Positions 37,389-49,450 of a stretch of 64,000 nucleotides of DNA are shown here, in pieces. Every line of letters starts with the position of its first letter. Positions within the stretch are counted from its first letter, which is position 1. This DNA comes from Pseudoscleropodium purum. Lineage: Eukaryota > Streptophyta > Bryopsida > Hypnales > Brachytheciaceae. A program made the position numbers and the translations under genes. The notes beneath the pieces were generated by a model. The model did not search any database. It was not told where the DNA came from and saw nothing but the letters and a program-made list of their open reading frames with translations. The stretch spans positions 46,676,243 through 46,740,242 of the forward strand of contig OZ017796.1 in assembly GCA_963969395.1 (NCBI GenBank). The letters are read 5' to 3'.

Positions 37389-38734
37389 ATGGGTTGTGTA
37401 GGATCAAAAGCAGTCAAAGGCGTCGATCGTAAGCGCTCTAATCCTATTCATCTTCTTCCAAAAGCCTTGGGATTTGTCTTTACTCTGTATAAATCCAACA
37501 CCTCCTGGCAAAAGCTCATTCATTAGGGTGGTGCAGTGAGGGGTCATTATTCGGGCCGCCAGGCTTGCTGTGATGATAACACGGCAGGAACTTGCACGAG
37601 GGCATTAAGGTCTGTGTAGTACTATGTATCGTCATTTATGGTCCGACATTCATTGTAAACGAGACGCAAGCAGATATCGCCTCGTTTACAACGAATGTCT
37701 GAACATTAATGACGAAGGCCTTCACGAAACTCTACACGGCACGCGTGATGAAATTCAGAAGATGGAGTTGCATTTTATGAGTCTTCTTCTGGTTGTCTGA
37801 GGTGTAAATCACAATCACTGCTGTGTACTCACTTCGTAAAGGCCACCGTGCAACATCTTTAAATGTCAGATACCTGACATCCGAACCGAAAGTATTTTAT
37901 CTCCATGCTGCTTTTTATCTTCTTCTTTTTTCTTTTTTCTTTTTTGAAACAAATGAAACGAAATTTCATTACCAAAGACGCTTTTTATCTTTATCTTACG
38001 GAACTGCGGGCAGTCTACAGATGGTTGTACTGTTGCTGAGGAGGAGGATTCTGACATGTTACAGCTGTTAAATTTTCTGTCAGGGCATCAAAAGAAGATT
38101 AAACGGCCAAAGCCGTGGAAACACACTGAAGACATTGATCGTGCACAGCTGAAGCAGATGAGGGATGAATTTTGGGATACAGCTCCTCACTATGGTGGAA
38201 AAAAAGGTCGGTACACGTTATGACACTAGCAAATATGTATACCTTCAAATACCCTATTTCGCGTTTTGAATTGCAGTTTTGGTGCATCCTGATTCCTGAG
38301 TCTCTGACTCCCCTGTTGGATGTGCAGAAATTTGGGATGCTCTCAGAGCAGCAGCAGAAGCTGAAATTAACCTGGCACAATTAATTGTTGATAGTGCTGG
38401 AATTATTGTTCAATCCGAAGACCTGTCTACCTGCTATGATGAAAGAGGTGAGCTTCATACCTTGCGATTGCATTGTTGCCAGTCAGGCGATGCCTGGAGC
38501 GAAATTGTGTGATTGTTATCATTGATATTGCTTCCTTTAGTTGAATAGTGGTTGAAGTATCCATTAGCGTTCACTTAGGTTTGCCTCTTAGAGGCATACC
38601 GAAATCGTTTGGCCAGGAAGGCTTTTGTAGACCATGGGTTTAGGTCTTGCTGATACTATATGTGCATGCCAGGTGCCAAGTATGATCTACCCAAGTATGT
38701 GTTAAGCGAGCCAACAAACATCAAAGACGACTAG
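37389..38734 (+). CDS. Plant UBTD-like protein (ubiquitin domain-containing protein N-terminal domain)
   Basis: Four exons, GT-AG and in phase: 37389-37428, 38084-38206, 38328-38447, 38673-38734, giving 114 aa. The start MGCVGSK is a dual N-myristoylation/palmitoylation type signal, suggesting membrane attachment. The conserved domain reads IKRPKPWKH, MRDEFWDTAPHYGG, EIWDALRAAAEAE, LAQLIVDSAGI, CYDERGAKYDLPKYVLSEP, matching the UBTD1/2 (DC-UbP) N-terminal domain. Animal members continue into a ubiquitin-like domain; this gene stops right after the YVLSEPTN block, as plant relatives do, so it is complete, not truncated. In animals the domain binds ubiquitin-pathway enzymes; function in plants is not settled. 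Intron 1 (37429-38083) carries a long foldback. Confidence 0.92.
37614..37737 (+). repeat. Long imperfect hairpin in UBTD intron 1
   Basis: The arm starting at 37629 (TCGTCATTTATGG) pairs over about 35 bases with the arm ending near 37724 (AATGACGA), around a 17-base loop. The best-paired part includes TTGTAAACGAG and ACATTC on both sides. Outer GTGTAG and CTACAC (37614-37619 and 37732-37737) extend the stem after an internal bulge. The size of about 124 nt and sense orientation in an intron fit a miRNA-like precursor or a small MITE; it does not match any miRNA I recall. Confidence 0.65.
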
Positions 38735-41700
38735 CACAGTGTCGCAGCCGTGACGGTTGCTCGCTCCCAGTACATCTTGAACAGCGGCCGATGGATACGT
38801 CTGTAAGGAGCCGTGCAAGTTCAATGTCAGTATTCATGTTGCGATTTCAAACCGTCACAGATTGAATCGCCCGTTTGATTGTTTTATCGTTCTGTAACCT
38901 GTTGTGTGCCTTTAGAGAGCCCCGTAAGATGTACTCATTGTATCATTCTTCAGTTCTATCTGTTACTGATTTCTTACAAAACTTGTATGTGATAGCCTAG
39001 TGAGCGTTACCTCTCTACCTTCGCAGAGTGCTACCCTGTTATTCCATGGGGTTGGAGATTTTTAGTTCAATTTAAAACTGCCACACCATCCTTGATTAAG
39101 GAAATTTGTAGAATTAACTGTAGCGAGTTCTCCACTTGTATTACTCGTGCCATCCTCGTGTTTTATGAAAGATTTCCATCAGCATAGTGAAGCCAGATTT
39201 GGCAAGACTCAGTTCACGTCCTTGTAATTTATCCAGTGCAATTGCGATTCTACCTTCGTACATTGAATGTCAGCAGGGTTTGTCTTGAATCGCAATAATT
39301 TGGTCATGACTGTTATGATCGTGGAAGGTATGTCAACCGTTCGTGGGAGGCTCTGGCTTGCTGCTGGTCAACCTCGCTTCCTCAAAGGAATTCCATGTTT
39401 CAGGTGGCTCTTTCTCTCCCTTAGCTCCTGAAGATAACAACGATTTGCTTCCACATTGAAGTTTAAGTTCCGATTGCAGTTTCATTCTCGAGCTGGGATG
39501 CACGATTGAGAAAAAGGATTGCCCATGGTTACTAGTGCGACATCACTGGGATCATAGTTACAGCGAAGGTATTGGACCTTTCTAGATCAGAAATGTGTGT
39601 CATCGATAGACGCGTTGACTTCGTGGAATCGTTTTTCTTTTTCTGAAAAAGAGAATAGGCGGATTGAAGTCTAAGTAACTCAGTGGAATTAGTTTTTTTT
39701 TGAGAGAGAAAAAGGCGGATTGAAACTCGGTGGCATCAGCTTCAGTCGCCAAGCTGAACTGACAGTACCTCTAACCACTTGATTGAACAGTCTTTGGAAG
39801 AAAGTGCCCGTATGGTGCATTTCCAATCAATTAACCTAGTCACATGCAGTGTAATAAGATCTGATCAGTCCTCGTTGCAAACAATTTGAAGTTCAACGTG
39901 CGTATTATTAGTGTAATTGGAATCACCTCACTTCTGTAAACGTGCTGTAGTCCCTACTATGCTGCAGGGAAGACCGGAATAGGATAATTTTAGGATAACG
40001 TGCAAATCATTTAATTGAACATTCGTCAGCCCACTTGATGACTTGGTATCACTGAGCGGGGCCATTCTTGAGGAGGATTTGGATTTCTGTTCCATCAATA
40101 ATGTGGATTGAATGCCATCCTGGAAGTACCTGTGGAGCCACATCAGAGTTCGGGTCGCAATAACCAGTACCATTCCTCTGACTTGGATCATGTATTGGAT
40201 GAACCAGCTAGAGTCTAGTATTTGTAACTGAGGTCAGTCCAAAGTTTTTCAAATATAATATTTTACTAGTGTGCCCCATGCAGTTGCCATGGTCAAAACA
40301 AAAGAAAAAAAAAAACTTCAAAATTCAATAACTTTCACGCCATAGTTTGGAATGCCACAAAACCAAGCCTGTGCACCCCTCTTTGTTGAGGGCAAACAAA
40401 ACAAACAAATAAACAAATAGCCTAATTTAATAGAAGGATTTTATTTGTTTTTTCTAATTTAAATTGCTATATAACTAGTTTCAAATTCTAATGGTAGTAT
40501 TTCTATTTGATTGAAATTCTAAATTTCAACTATAAAGCTAGTTAACTTGCAACTATAATATCCTTAGTAGGATTCAAATTTGGCAATCCACCAACCATTC
40601 GATGACCATGGATTCACTTTGCCGACATAGCAAGTTCTAAAATGAAAAGGATTCCTATGTTAGAACTTCAGAGGATTTCCTATGTACACAAAGATACATT
40701 CACATACAAAAACTCCTAGGCATTTAAAAGATCATCAACTTCACCATCAACATCTAAATTGCCAACAAGATACTACTAAAGGTTAAAAGATAAATACTAA
40801 AATTTTGTAGAGTTCTTCCATAAAGCTATGGCCTCCATTAAGATTGGCTCAACATTACATATATGCCCTTCAAATCCAAGCCACATAGCAACTCCAAGTT
40901 CCTTATTTCAACATATTATGGAGCTTAATTGTGATGCAATTTTTAACACTAATAAAAAAAACTCATTTGCATTGTGTAGTACTTATGTATTGAGCTTGTG
41001 CAATGTTTGTTGCAATAAGAAATTAGAATATTTCAACTTACCAAGTAGTATTTCACTAACTTACCTTTGCCCATAAATCCCTAAAGGATTTGTCTTGCAA
41101 TTTCTTACTAGCTTTAACTTGAAAGCAAGAAATTCCCTTTTCACAATTGCAACATCAATTACAATAGGAAACAACTTTACTCCAATGGTACAATCAACAC
41201 CAAAGTCAATAGCAATCAACTCTAAGTTTGTCACATTCCTTGATTTTAGACCTAATTATCTTATAGGCATGTTAGAAGAACTAATATCTTAAAAACATCC
41301 TATGATAACATTATCTTCAAATTGAGTTTCAAAGGTTATAATGACAACATTACTAAAATGAGAGAACTTAGTTTGGTCTTGTATCATGTCATCTCTTCAT
41401 GTAGACACTAGAAGACCCTTAATCAAGAAGGAATTGAAATCTTGTATCTCCACTAAAAATTGATGTGTTTAGCTCAATAGTCTCATCAATAGTCTCAATG
41501 ACTATTAACATTTAGGGTTGAACAATTTTTGTATTAATGATAGACCCAATAGTTGCCATATCCTCAAACTTCAGATGAAAAATCCTACTTAATATAAAAA
41601 GACAATGTAAAGTATTTGCAAGGAAATAAAGGCAATAAAAGAACTTGAAATTCTTCATATTTGTATACAATGACCTAGTAATGTCAACAACAAACCTATC

Positions 41701-42323
41701 TTCTAATACATTACAAGAAAAAAATAATTAGGGACTGTAATGAATCACATAAAGTAGTAACCATTTGCCAACATGACAACCAATGTACCTTTTGATACTT
41801 TTGCATGAATTTCTTTGCATCATTCATTAAAGAAAGTTTGGCCCTTGGAGAGGGCTATTTGACTTTTGGTGGATTTACAAATACAAAAAATAAATTTAAT
41901 TTATATAGATATATTATTTTTATATTTTTATTTTATTTGCTATTTTTTAAAATTAATAGAAAATTCAACAAGGCACACGAGTAGACTTCCACTTACAATT
42001 TTTCTGTAATTCAATTCGAGTTGATATTTTTTGCAATTGCACATTTTCATGCAATCAAACAAACCACCCAAGGCTTGAAATTTCTCTAATGCATCTCTCT
42101 TTAGAAAGCCTATAAAACAATCTTTCATTTCAAAGATTTCTCAAAGAATGCAACTACATTATTTAGCATAGCATCTAGTATGTGTTGGGATATCTTGGCA
42201 CACAAAACTTTTTTTGCAACCCCAAATGTTGTAAGGATAGTTCCATATGCAATGCAATTGATAGAAGACAAGGAAAGGATTTGACTTTTTTTTAACCATA
42301 CTATTGCTCTAGTTTTGCAATGG
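38735..42323. other. UBTD 3' region then AT-rich intergenic, no further gene seen
   Basis: Moderate-GC sequence continues to about 40250, probably including the 3' UTR; its end cannot be placed. A short direct repeat around GGCGGATTGAA occurs near 39658 and 39714. From 40250 the DNA is AT-rich, with short frames lacking domain features. Confidence 0.4.
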
Positions 42324-42327
42324 TTAA

Positions 42328-43238
42328 CCCTAAAATTCTATAATTATATTTTTACCAAAAACACTTAAAAATTGCCATTTTTAGTACAAGTTCCAAATTT
42401 TTTGAAAAAAACTTTTTTGACATATATAACCATAGGATCTTGTTGTATGTAATGTCAAGAATATGTGTTAAAAATGTCATAAATTTCCATCTTGTGGATT
42501 GCGAGATATTAGCATTTAAATTCAATAAAATCATTTTTTTGGCCTTGCAAAAAACAAGGTAGTTGCACTTCAAAAGCTCACTTTTCTATGAAAGAATGAC
42601 CAAATTGGTGGTGCTTCTTTGGATTATTTTTCCTAGACAAATTGGCCACATGCTTGAAAATTTTCAAATCATTTGAAATTATACAATGTATAGAAAAAAA
42701 TAGTAAGTAGGTGATAGTAGATAATGATTCAAAATACTAAATGATTAAGAATTGAAATATAGAATTGAAAAATGTCAATCCCAATGGTTGAAATGTTGTA
42801 ATAAACAATCTACATCCTATGATTTTATTTTTTTCCAAAAATATTGAAAATTGGATAAGATAAAGGATTTCAAAGTTTATTTTAGAGTATGGAATCTATA
42901 ATTGTCCACAAATAAAAAATCCTTATAACTTTTGACTCATTGATCAAAATGGAATGATTCAAAGCTTTCTATATATAAATAATTCTTGGAAAATTGATTT
43001 CAAATTTTTGTTTCCAGAAAAAAGTGATTTTTTATTTGCCCAAAACTGCCCAATTATGAAAAAAAAGGTTACATATTAGGTTATAAATTTTGACTCATAT
43101 TTCTAAATGTCATGAAATTTAGTGCATAAAAAAGATATTCCTTGTCTCCACCTTCAATTAAAATTTGGAAATATCTAGTCACATGCACCTTCTTAAAATT
43201 TCTATGTAGCCAAAAAACATAGCTTGGTCCTTCAAGGG
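42328..43238 (+). mobile_element. piggyBac-like non-autonomous element, copy B (911 bp)
   Basis: TTAA at 42324-42327 and 43239-43242. Ends CCCTAAAATTC and (complement) CCCTTGAAGGACCAAGC. Collinear with copy A: shared TTGCCATTTTTAG, ATAGGATCTTGT, TTCAAATCATTTGAAATTAT, TAACTTTTGACTCATTGATC and TTTCTAAATGTC blocks in the same order. More diverged at the termini than copy A. Confidence 0.72.
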
Positions 43239-43242
43239 TTAA

Positions 43243-44930
43243 AGGGCAACAACAATGGCGATGCAAATGATGGAGCCTTGAGAGGCAAAGGTTGCACATG
43301 TATACAAAAGATGAGGATTGAGATAGTCATTTTACAAACCTCTCCCCAACACCCCTATTGACTTTTGGGGTTCCACCTTTTCCTTCCCATTTGGAGAAGG
43401 ATTTGCCTACAACCCACAATGACACTTCTACTAGCTTGAAATTTTGCTCAATTGCCAAAATGGAATTTTGGCTAGGGCACTTTCCAACATATCCATGTGA
43501 TGTCTATATTAATCATTCATTCATCATCCCAAAATGAACATTGGAGTAGTTAAGGATTAAGAGTATGTAACATTCTAGTGGGCTTGAAACTTCTCTACTA
43601 TTAGGTTATCCTTGTAGCATCCACATCTTTTTACTACAAATCAATGTTTTCATCTTTTGACTAAGTACATCTGACATTACTTAATATCTCAATTTCATCA
43701 AATTGGTCATTAAGGAAGCTTGTTATTTGAAAATTCCAGCAATACATGGGAAGAATGATTGAGAAATTATTTAGACAAAACATCACCCCAAACCAGAGTA
43801 TACAAACTATGAACTTTGGGAAACTTAGTGATTAAAGCAATGAAGGCAAAAACAAAACTAAAATAATGAGAACTACAATCCTCCTGTCTTGTCACAGTGT
43901 CACGGTGTCATTGACAAAATGCTTTTTACACTTTGAAAATTCATAACTAATTCTATACTTAAAATTTTACATTTTTTGGTCACAATCTTAAGAGATAATA
44001 AAGGATTAAACGGGGTACTGTTATTTGAAGATTTCCAATCTTGGATACAGTTAGCTTCATCCTCAATCTCTCCCTGCCTGCATTGAAAGAGTCCTTGGAG
44101 AATGCAAGTGCACGACATGGCCACTTTTTGTCCAATTATGGAGTCAGGCTAATCAGAGATCCACTACCGTGGGCATTCGCAATCCTGAGCAATTCACAGA
44201 ATTCAGTTTCGTAGAGTCTCGTAGAGTTGCTGGAGTTGCTTGGAAGACACGAGAACAATTTCAATTTTACAATTAGAATAACAGATGTATGAGCACATAG
44301 CATGACATACCTATCCATTCACTCCATTCGCCCTTGTAGACCTGTGCAACAAAAATGCGAACCTAACTTCGTGCTAGGCGCAAGCATTTCAAAGATGCAG
44401 TTAAGCTTTCACACGTAAACAACATACAACTTTCACATCATGGACAAACTCAAATGTAAGATCATCACGATACTAACCTTTTATCTATCATGAGAATCCA
44501 CTTTCAATGCAGATTTCACTAGAAAACATGGCAGGAGCGAGTGAGAGGAGTTCCTTGCGGATGTTCAAAATCAATCATGCAGGAGTAGAAAAACAATTCT
44601 AACTTAAACACAAACTCAGGAGCATCGATTGCATAAATGACCCGGCTGTGTCACACCACTAGGCAAGGGAGGTATAGTCATTCTACTAAGTTCACTTGTC
44701 AAGAATTTCTCCCCATCTCCTCACTTCCGCTTTCCTACATCACCTGAAGGTTGCCTGAGGGCTTGCAATGAGAAATCTGGACATTGCAATGCAGCCAGGT
44801 TGTAAAACCTAGTCACCGTTCATGTTGTGGGACTAAACCCTAAACCCAGCTCACTAAAGATGAGCGTGTATTTGCATGTACTTCGTTCTTCCTCAGTGCG
44901 GATGATTTGCTATTTCATCACGCGTCCAGG
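43243..44930. other. Intergenic; telo-box-like motif near the end, no gene called
   Basis: AT-rich to about 44080, then GC rises. A TAAACCCTAAACCC telomere-like motif (44834-44847) resembles plant telo-boxes. Short frames (43900-44124 and 44136-44318, minus) show no domain features. Confidence 0.35.
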
Positions 44931-44989
44931 CTTAAACAGCATCACTAACATCACTGAACACCTTGGAATTATGCTCATCGCCCTCGCTA

Positions 44990-45400
44990 TGACAGACGCC
45001 TCTAGCTCGCCACCACGACCAAAAGCACTCTCCACGAGCGCCACAAAGCAAGAAATCACTCAAGCACTTCTTCAATCTACAAAAAGCAGCAGAAGACTTT
45101 ACAGGCCTATAAGGCCACATGCACAATCTCCACATGCACCCTCTTTGAGGGAGCGCCACAATGTCTGCAATGCTTAGCGTACTTCTCCAGTCATTGCGGT
45201 AACAGAAGAATTCCCGGCCACGTACGGCCACATGCACTCTCTTCAGGAGAGCGCCAGAATGCGACCAATGCTCAGCGAATGTCTCCAGTCCTTGAGACAT
45301 CAGAAGGTTTTCCAACCCCACACGGCAACAGGCACTTTCCTCATGAGTGCCACAAAGCGAGCAATGCTCCGTGCATTTTTCATCAAGCATGAGTTTCCCC
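44990..45400 (-). repeat. ~100-bp diverged tandem repeat, four units, coding-like
   Basis: Units recur near 45026, 45136, 45234 and 45330, each with a GCACTCTC-like block, GAG(C/T)GCCA(C/G)A and GCAATGCT or a variant. A minus-strand frame (45432-44932, 166 codons) crosses them. In one frame or another each unit encodes a Cys-x-x-Cys-Gly plus Glu-Glu-Ser-Ala-Cys or Lys-Arg-Val-His-Val pattern. Since the unit is not a multiple of three throughout, the motif changes frame, so it looks like an eroded coding repeat. Confidence 0.55.
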
Positions 45401-45495
45401 AGTTCAATTCCTGTTTCCTCATCAATCATCAATTCCCTCAGTTCAATTCCTGTTCACAGCCAGTTCTTCCCTGCGACAATTCCACATCATCCCGC

Positions 45496-45860
45496 TCAAT
45501 TTCCCCCACGTGAGGCTCTATACCCCAAGAATTGCTCGTGGCGCACGCATTTTGAGTAGAGCTCATCCTTATTCTTTGCTTCCGCGAGAACAAGAGGTTC
45601 AAAGAGCTCCCAACTAGGAGGATGGGCATGCACCAACGTCAACACCAGCAGTCGCTCGTCCTGCACCACGCCCAAGTCCTCAAGATGCACCAGCGCATCG
45701 ATCACTCGGTCGAAGAAATCCACCAGTCTCTCACTCTCCTTCGTTCGCAGCTAAAAGAGACGACTTCGAAACTCGAACTCGCGGTCAGGTGTGTTGGGCG
45801 CGAAACTGTTCGGCAAATAGATCCAGCATTCGCGTGGGTTGGTAAGGAAATGGATGTGGA
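45496..45860 (-). pseudogene. Retrotransposon gag-like remnant
   Basis: A minus-strand frame reads, in order, SERLVDFFDRVIDAL, DERLLVLTLVHAHPPSWELF and LVLAEAKNKDELYSKC. This resembles the gag (UBN2/retrotrans_gag) pattern of a helical start, an LxxLP-like turn replaced by HPPSWELF, and a following helix with L(Y)xxxxxHE. Upstream similarity continues past an in-frame stop. No zinc knuckle, protease or reverse transcriptase was found nearby, so it is an isolated fragment; a host-protein origin is possible. Confidence 0.4.
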
Positions 45861-46164
45861 AGACCACGACTGCGTAAGTGATGAACCTGGCATCCTTCCT
45901 CTCTTCAATAGAGACGACACCAGCAGCATGCTTCAGTTCTCATCAACATCAGCTTTATTTCAATTTCTGACCATGGTGTGTCACTGAATTCTCCAGAGAT
46001 TCAGCAGAAAATAAATTGTCTGCAAAATGTTGAAGACCTCTCTGACCTGAGACTAGAAAACAAGAACTGGTGTCTCGTGTTGAACCTGGCAAAGACTGCA
46101 TAATGTGTCGTTGCAATAATGCGTTGGATATAAGAGCTTGTGGTGCAAGCGATTTGATGGTCCA

Positions 46165-48250
46165 TCATTTTGATTGGTCCACGTCCATGGAAGCAGCCTC
46201 CTCTTCTTTAGGTGCAGCAGTGCTCTCGTTCTGTTCAAAAGCACGGACAGCGAGTACTGTAATTCATAAACAACCAAGGAAGGCAGTAACTACCATAAGA
46301 AATATGAAGAATACAGCAAGGTGGAGCAAGCTCTGTACCTGCGATGACGTAACAGGTTCGGTTCGATTTGCCTCTGCATCACCCCCAACCCCTTGGTCTG
46401 CGGATTCGGTGACCTTTGCACTTGCTGTTTCTTCCGACTGCGCATCACCCATGCTTGTGTCCTGCAAAAATACCATGAATTTTAAATTTAAATACTACAC
46501 TGAGCACACTTAGGGCAGGTATACATTTGTTTGAACAAGCCAATGAATCCTTTCACATTTCGTGCTTTTAGCTAAAGTGGCTTCGAGAATTTGGTCGGGA
46601 CTACCAACTATGGTGAATTTTGCATAAAATTTTCGTTATTTGGGGACATACAATGCACTTTCTGACAATCACAACATATTCACATTTTTTTCCTTTCATT
46701 TCTTGTAAGCTTATAGTTGTACCCAAAAAAAATGTCAACTCAGCCCCCCAAAGTTCGACTGAACAAGACATTTTGTCCAAATTCTAAGACATCCAAGAAT
46801 GTAATTGGTCAAGAAATGAAAAGTTATCCTTGTAGGCTCTAAAACTTGTCCTGTACTTCATGGGAAAAGAAATCTGGAAATGGATTAAGAACATGACATA
46901 GAATCAAAATGGCAACCTATTTTCAAGAAGGTCTTGGCCCTTTGACCCTTTTGGCAGTGCCTCAAAATCTATCAGCCTAGAAAATGGTTCGCAGGACAGG
47001 ACCACTAAACTTATCACATACTTAACGTCTCGATTGGACTCGACTAGCATGTCATAGCCTCAGCTTTTTGCTTGTCCTCAAGACTTTTCCAAAGAAGCGC
47101 AAATTCACCTTTAGGTTCATCAGACACAGGCAACAAAAACAAGAAATTTTCTCTCGATACAAACAGGCAAAACCTACCCCGCCTACATGAGCATCCAAAT
47201 AATCGACAAATACCCAGATAACACAAGCAAATACTAGTTCAAAAGTAGACCAATCATAACGATAGAGTATAGAAAATCAAAATCAAAATGCAATACAGTT
47301 GAGCTCGAACTATATGGGCCACTTCAGTTGAAAATATAACCTGCTTAGCTTCTGTCGCTTCAGCTACATCCGTTGCCACAGTTGGATTTGTGGCAGCCTC
47401 TGCCTCTTGTTCTAACCTTGCTAGGGCTTCAGATTCTTCAGCAGTTTTCTGAGCTTCTTCTTTCCTCTGTTGCAGCAATACTGAAACCTGTGCCCGGCAA
47501 GGCAACATTGTAGATAGCCATCAGGGTATGTGCTCAAAATTCTAGAGTGAGTTCAAGCTTACACACCGAACAGAATCATTGCAGGTCGACAACTTAATGC
47601 TCATGAAATTAAAGGATCAAATTCTACGACGAGAGCATTGTCTAGGAGAGAAATTTACAGGCAAAAATAGCACGGGTTTAACTGGCAATAGCTCTTCCCG
47701 GGTGGATACTTTTGTACCTGGAAAGAGACGATGGTTCAAGTCAACTTATTGTTTCAATACCGACACATTAACCATGGAGGAGAAACCGCTTGTGACTAAA
47801 GGTAGTGGACCTTAAAGCAACACCAGCCTAATCCCTAAACCACATAATCTAGTCGTATTGATTTTAGGTTCTCTACCAATAAAACTTTGAACACTTACAA
47901 TGCATACGGTTCCCAACTAATGCATTCCCGGGTGCGTTGGAATCCTCTTTAATTTGCCAACAAGACTGTTCTAAAAACAGTTCATTACAATAATTATAAC
48001 TACGCTTCAAAATGGCGGATTCAGGTGCATACACCTTAAGACATACAAACAATAAGGTCATTCATCCAATCGTACGCCTATCATCCCATTATTGTTTCGA
48101 TTCTAAAACCAAGGGTTTGCACATAGCAAAATTGAAAGCGCACCATTGGCGGTGGGCAGCGTCACGGGCGTCCACTTGTACAGAAGGACTCGGCAAACGG
48201 CAGCGGAGGGAGTGAGCGATGGCGCCACAGGCGCCCATGACTTCTTCCAT
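46165..48250 (-). CDS. Unidentified multi-exon gene model, Ala/Glu-rich
   Basis: The minus strand offers an ATG at 48250 starting MEEVMGACGAIAHSLR, rich in Arg, Ser and Ala like an organellar targeting peptide. Two in-phase exons with good splice sites lie at 47487-47341 (VLLQQRKEEAQKTAEESEAL, coiled-coil-like) and 46461-46339 (DTSMGDAQSEETASAK, acidic). A terminal block, in phase 1 rather than 0, ends in EEEAASMDVDQSK and TGA at 46167-46165, so the last junction is unsettled. The exons between 48250 and 47487 are uncertain; candidates lie near 47940-48040 and 47650-47715. No family is recognised. It could be a real nuclear gene with a poorly conserved acidic tail or an eroded duplicate. Confidence 0.4.
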
Positions 48251-48710
48251 CGTCGCACCCGACCTTGGAACACTGAAGCTGGGCCATGGCGCGCGGACGA
48301 GCGGCTGCCCATCCGCGTGCTGCCCAATGCTCCCTCCATCTCGACACCCCTGCACAAACCCTAACCCTAATCCTAAAGACCCCAAACCTAAAACCACTAC
48401 CTCTCCACCAAATCGGAATTCAAATCTATCTCAGCGTGCATGCACACCAGCATGACGCCGATGAGGAATCACAACAGCATGATCACGGCACGAAATTGAA
48501 ATTGGATTCTCTGTGCAGTCGAGTAATTGCGAAATTGTAAAAATAAAATTTGGAAATCGGGAGAGGAGAGGAGATGGAGAATTTGTGAGCAGTGACAATG
48601 GAGGAAATGGGAAGCGCTTGAATTGTGCGCGGGCAACTGGAGAGCGCGCTTGATCGACGGTTTCCTCGTCGTCGTGACGCAATGGCAAGGAGTTCAGGCA
48701 GCACAATGGG
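48251..48710 (-). promoter_or_regulatory. Upstream region with telo-box cluster
   Basis: An AAACCCTAACCCTAATCC stretch (48357-48374) lies about 110 bases upstream of the minus-strand ATG at 48250, followed by further CCTAAA words. Telo-boxes are known in promoters of plant translation-related genes. The area is GC-rich with overlapping frames on both strands that I treat as incidental. Confidence 0.4.
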
Positions 48711-49019
48711 CTCCCGAGGGAGGTTTGAAAACAGTTTGGGCTTTAAGAACCGCCCCTGTAGAAGTATCTAAAACAATGCACAGGAATGTAGAAATGAAAA
48801 TGATTTTATGTAGTGACAAATTGTCATCCCATGTGTGATTTAAGGCTATTGATCAGGTGACATGGTTCACCATCATGTGTGATTTTTCTCATTATAAAGG
48901 CCTGAAGTTGGTGAGGTCTGCAAAATGACTTGGAAATGTCAAAAAATAGCAAGAAAAACTGCAAAAAGCACATACGAGGCTGAACCTCCTTGTACTAAAA
49001 TGCTTCTCAGTCACTCATA

Positions 49020-49450
49020 TTTTCTTGAATTGAAGTGAAATTTTAATCACACAAACTAGACTAATATGCGCAGCTTTTCCAAAAACAATTATTGGAAATG
49101 GACATTGTATGAAGAAGAAACAAGCCGCCAAAGTTCAGTGTAATACAAAAATGTGAGGATTTTAAACTTTGAATTGCTCCAAAACATTCAAAACACTGTG
49201 GATTGACTTGAAAATAAAACCACAATGACTAGACTGCAAGGAGAACATAACCCAATAATTTTTTTGGAAAAAAGACATTGGATGAAGGAGATACAAGCCT
49301 CCAAAGTAGCAGTCATCAAATACAATTAGGTGGACTCAATTTGAACCTGTGAACTTTGATTGGCTTACAAAAAATCTGTAAATCTTAGATTGATCTGAAA
49401 ATTCTACCACACAAATTAGAAAAAAGAGCATAAATTTTCCAACAAGTTTT
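49020..49450. repeat. Diverged ~180-bp tandem repeat, 2.3 units
   Basis: GATTGA(C/T)(T/C)TGAAAAT-like starts occur near 49026 (diverged), 49201 and 49390. Units share an ACCACA block, a GACATTG block, a GAAGnAGAnACAAGCC block and CCAAAGT. The period (about 175-190 bp) is in the range of plant satellites, but the copy number is tiny. Confidence 0.5.

Noticed and set aside
48219..48706. Several overlapping frames on both strands near the telo-box
   Set aside because: GC-rich upstream sequence; only the minus frame starting at 48250 has a plausible start and downstream partners.
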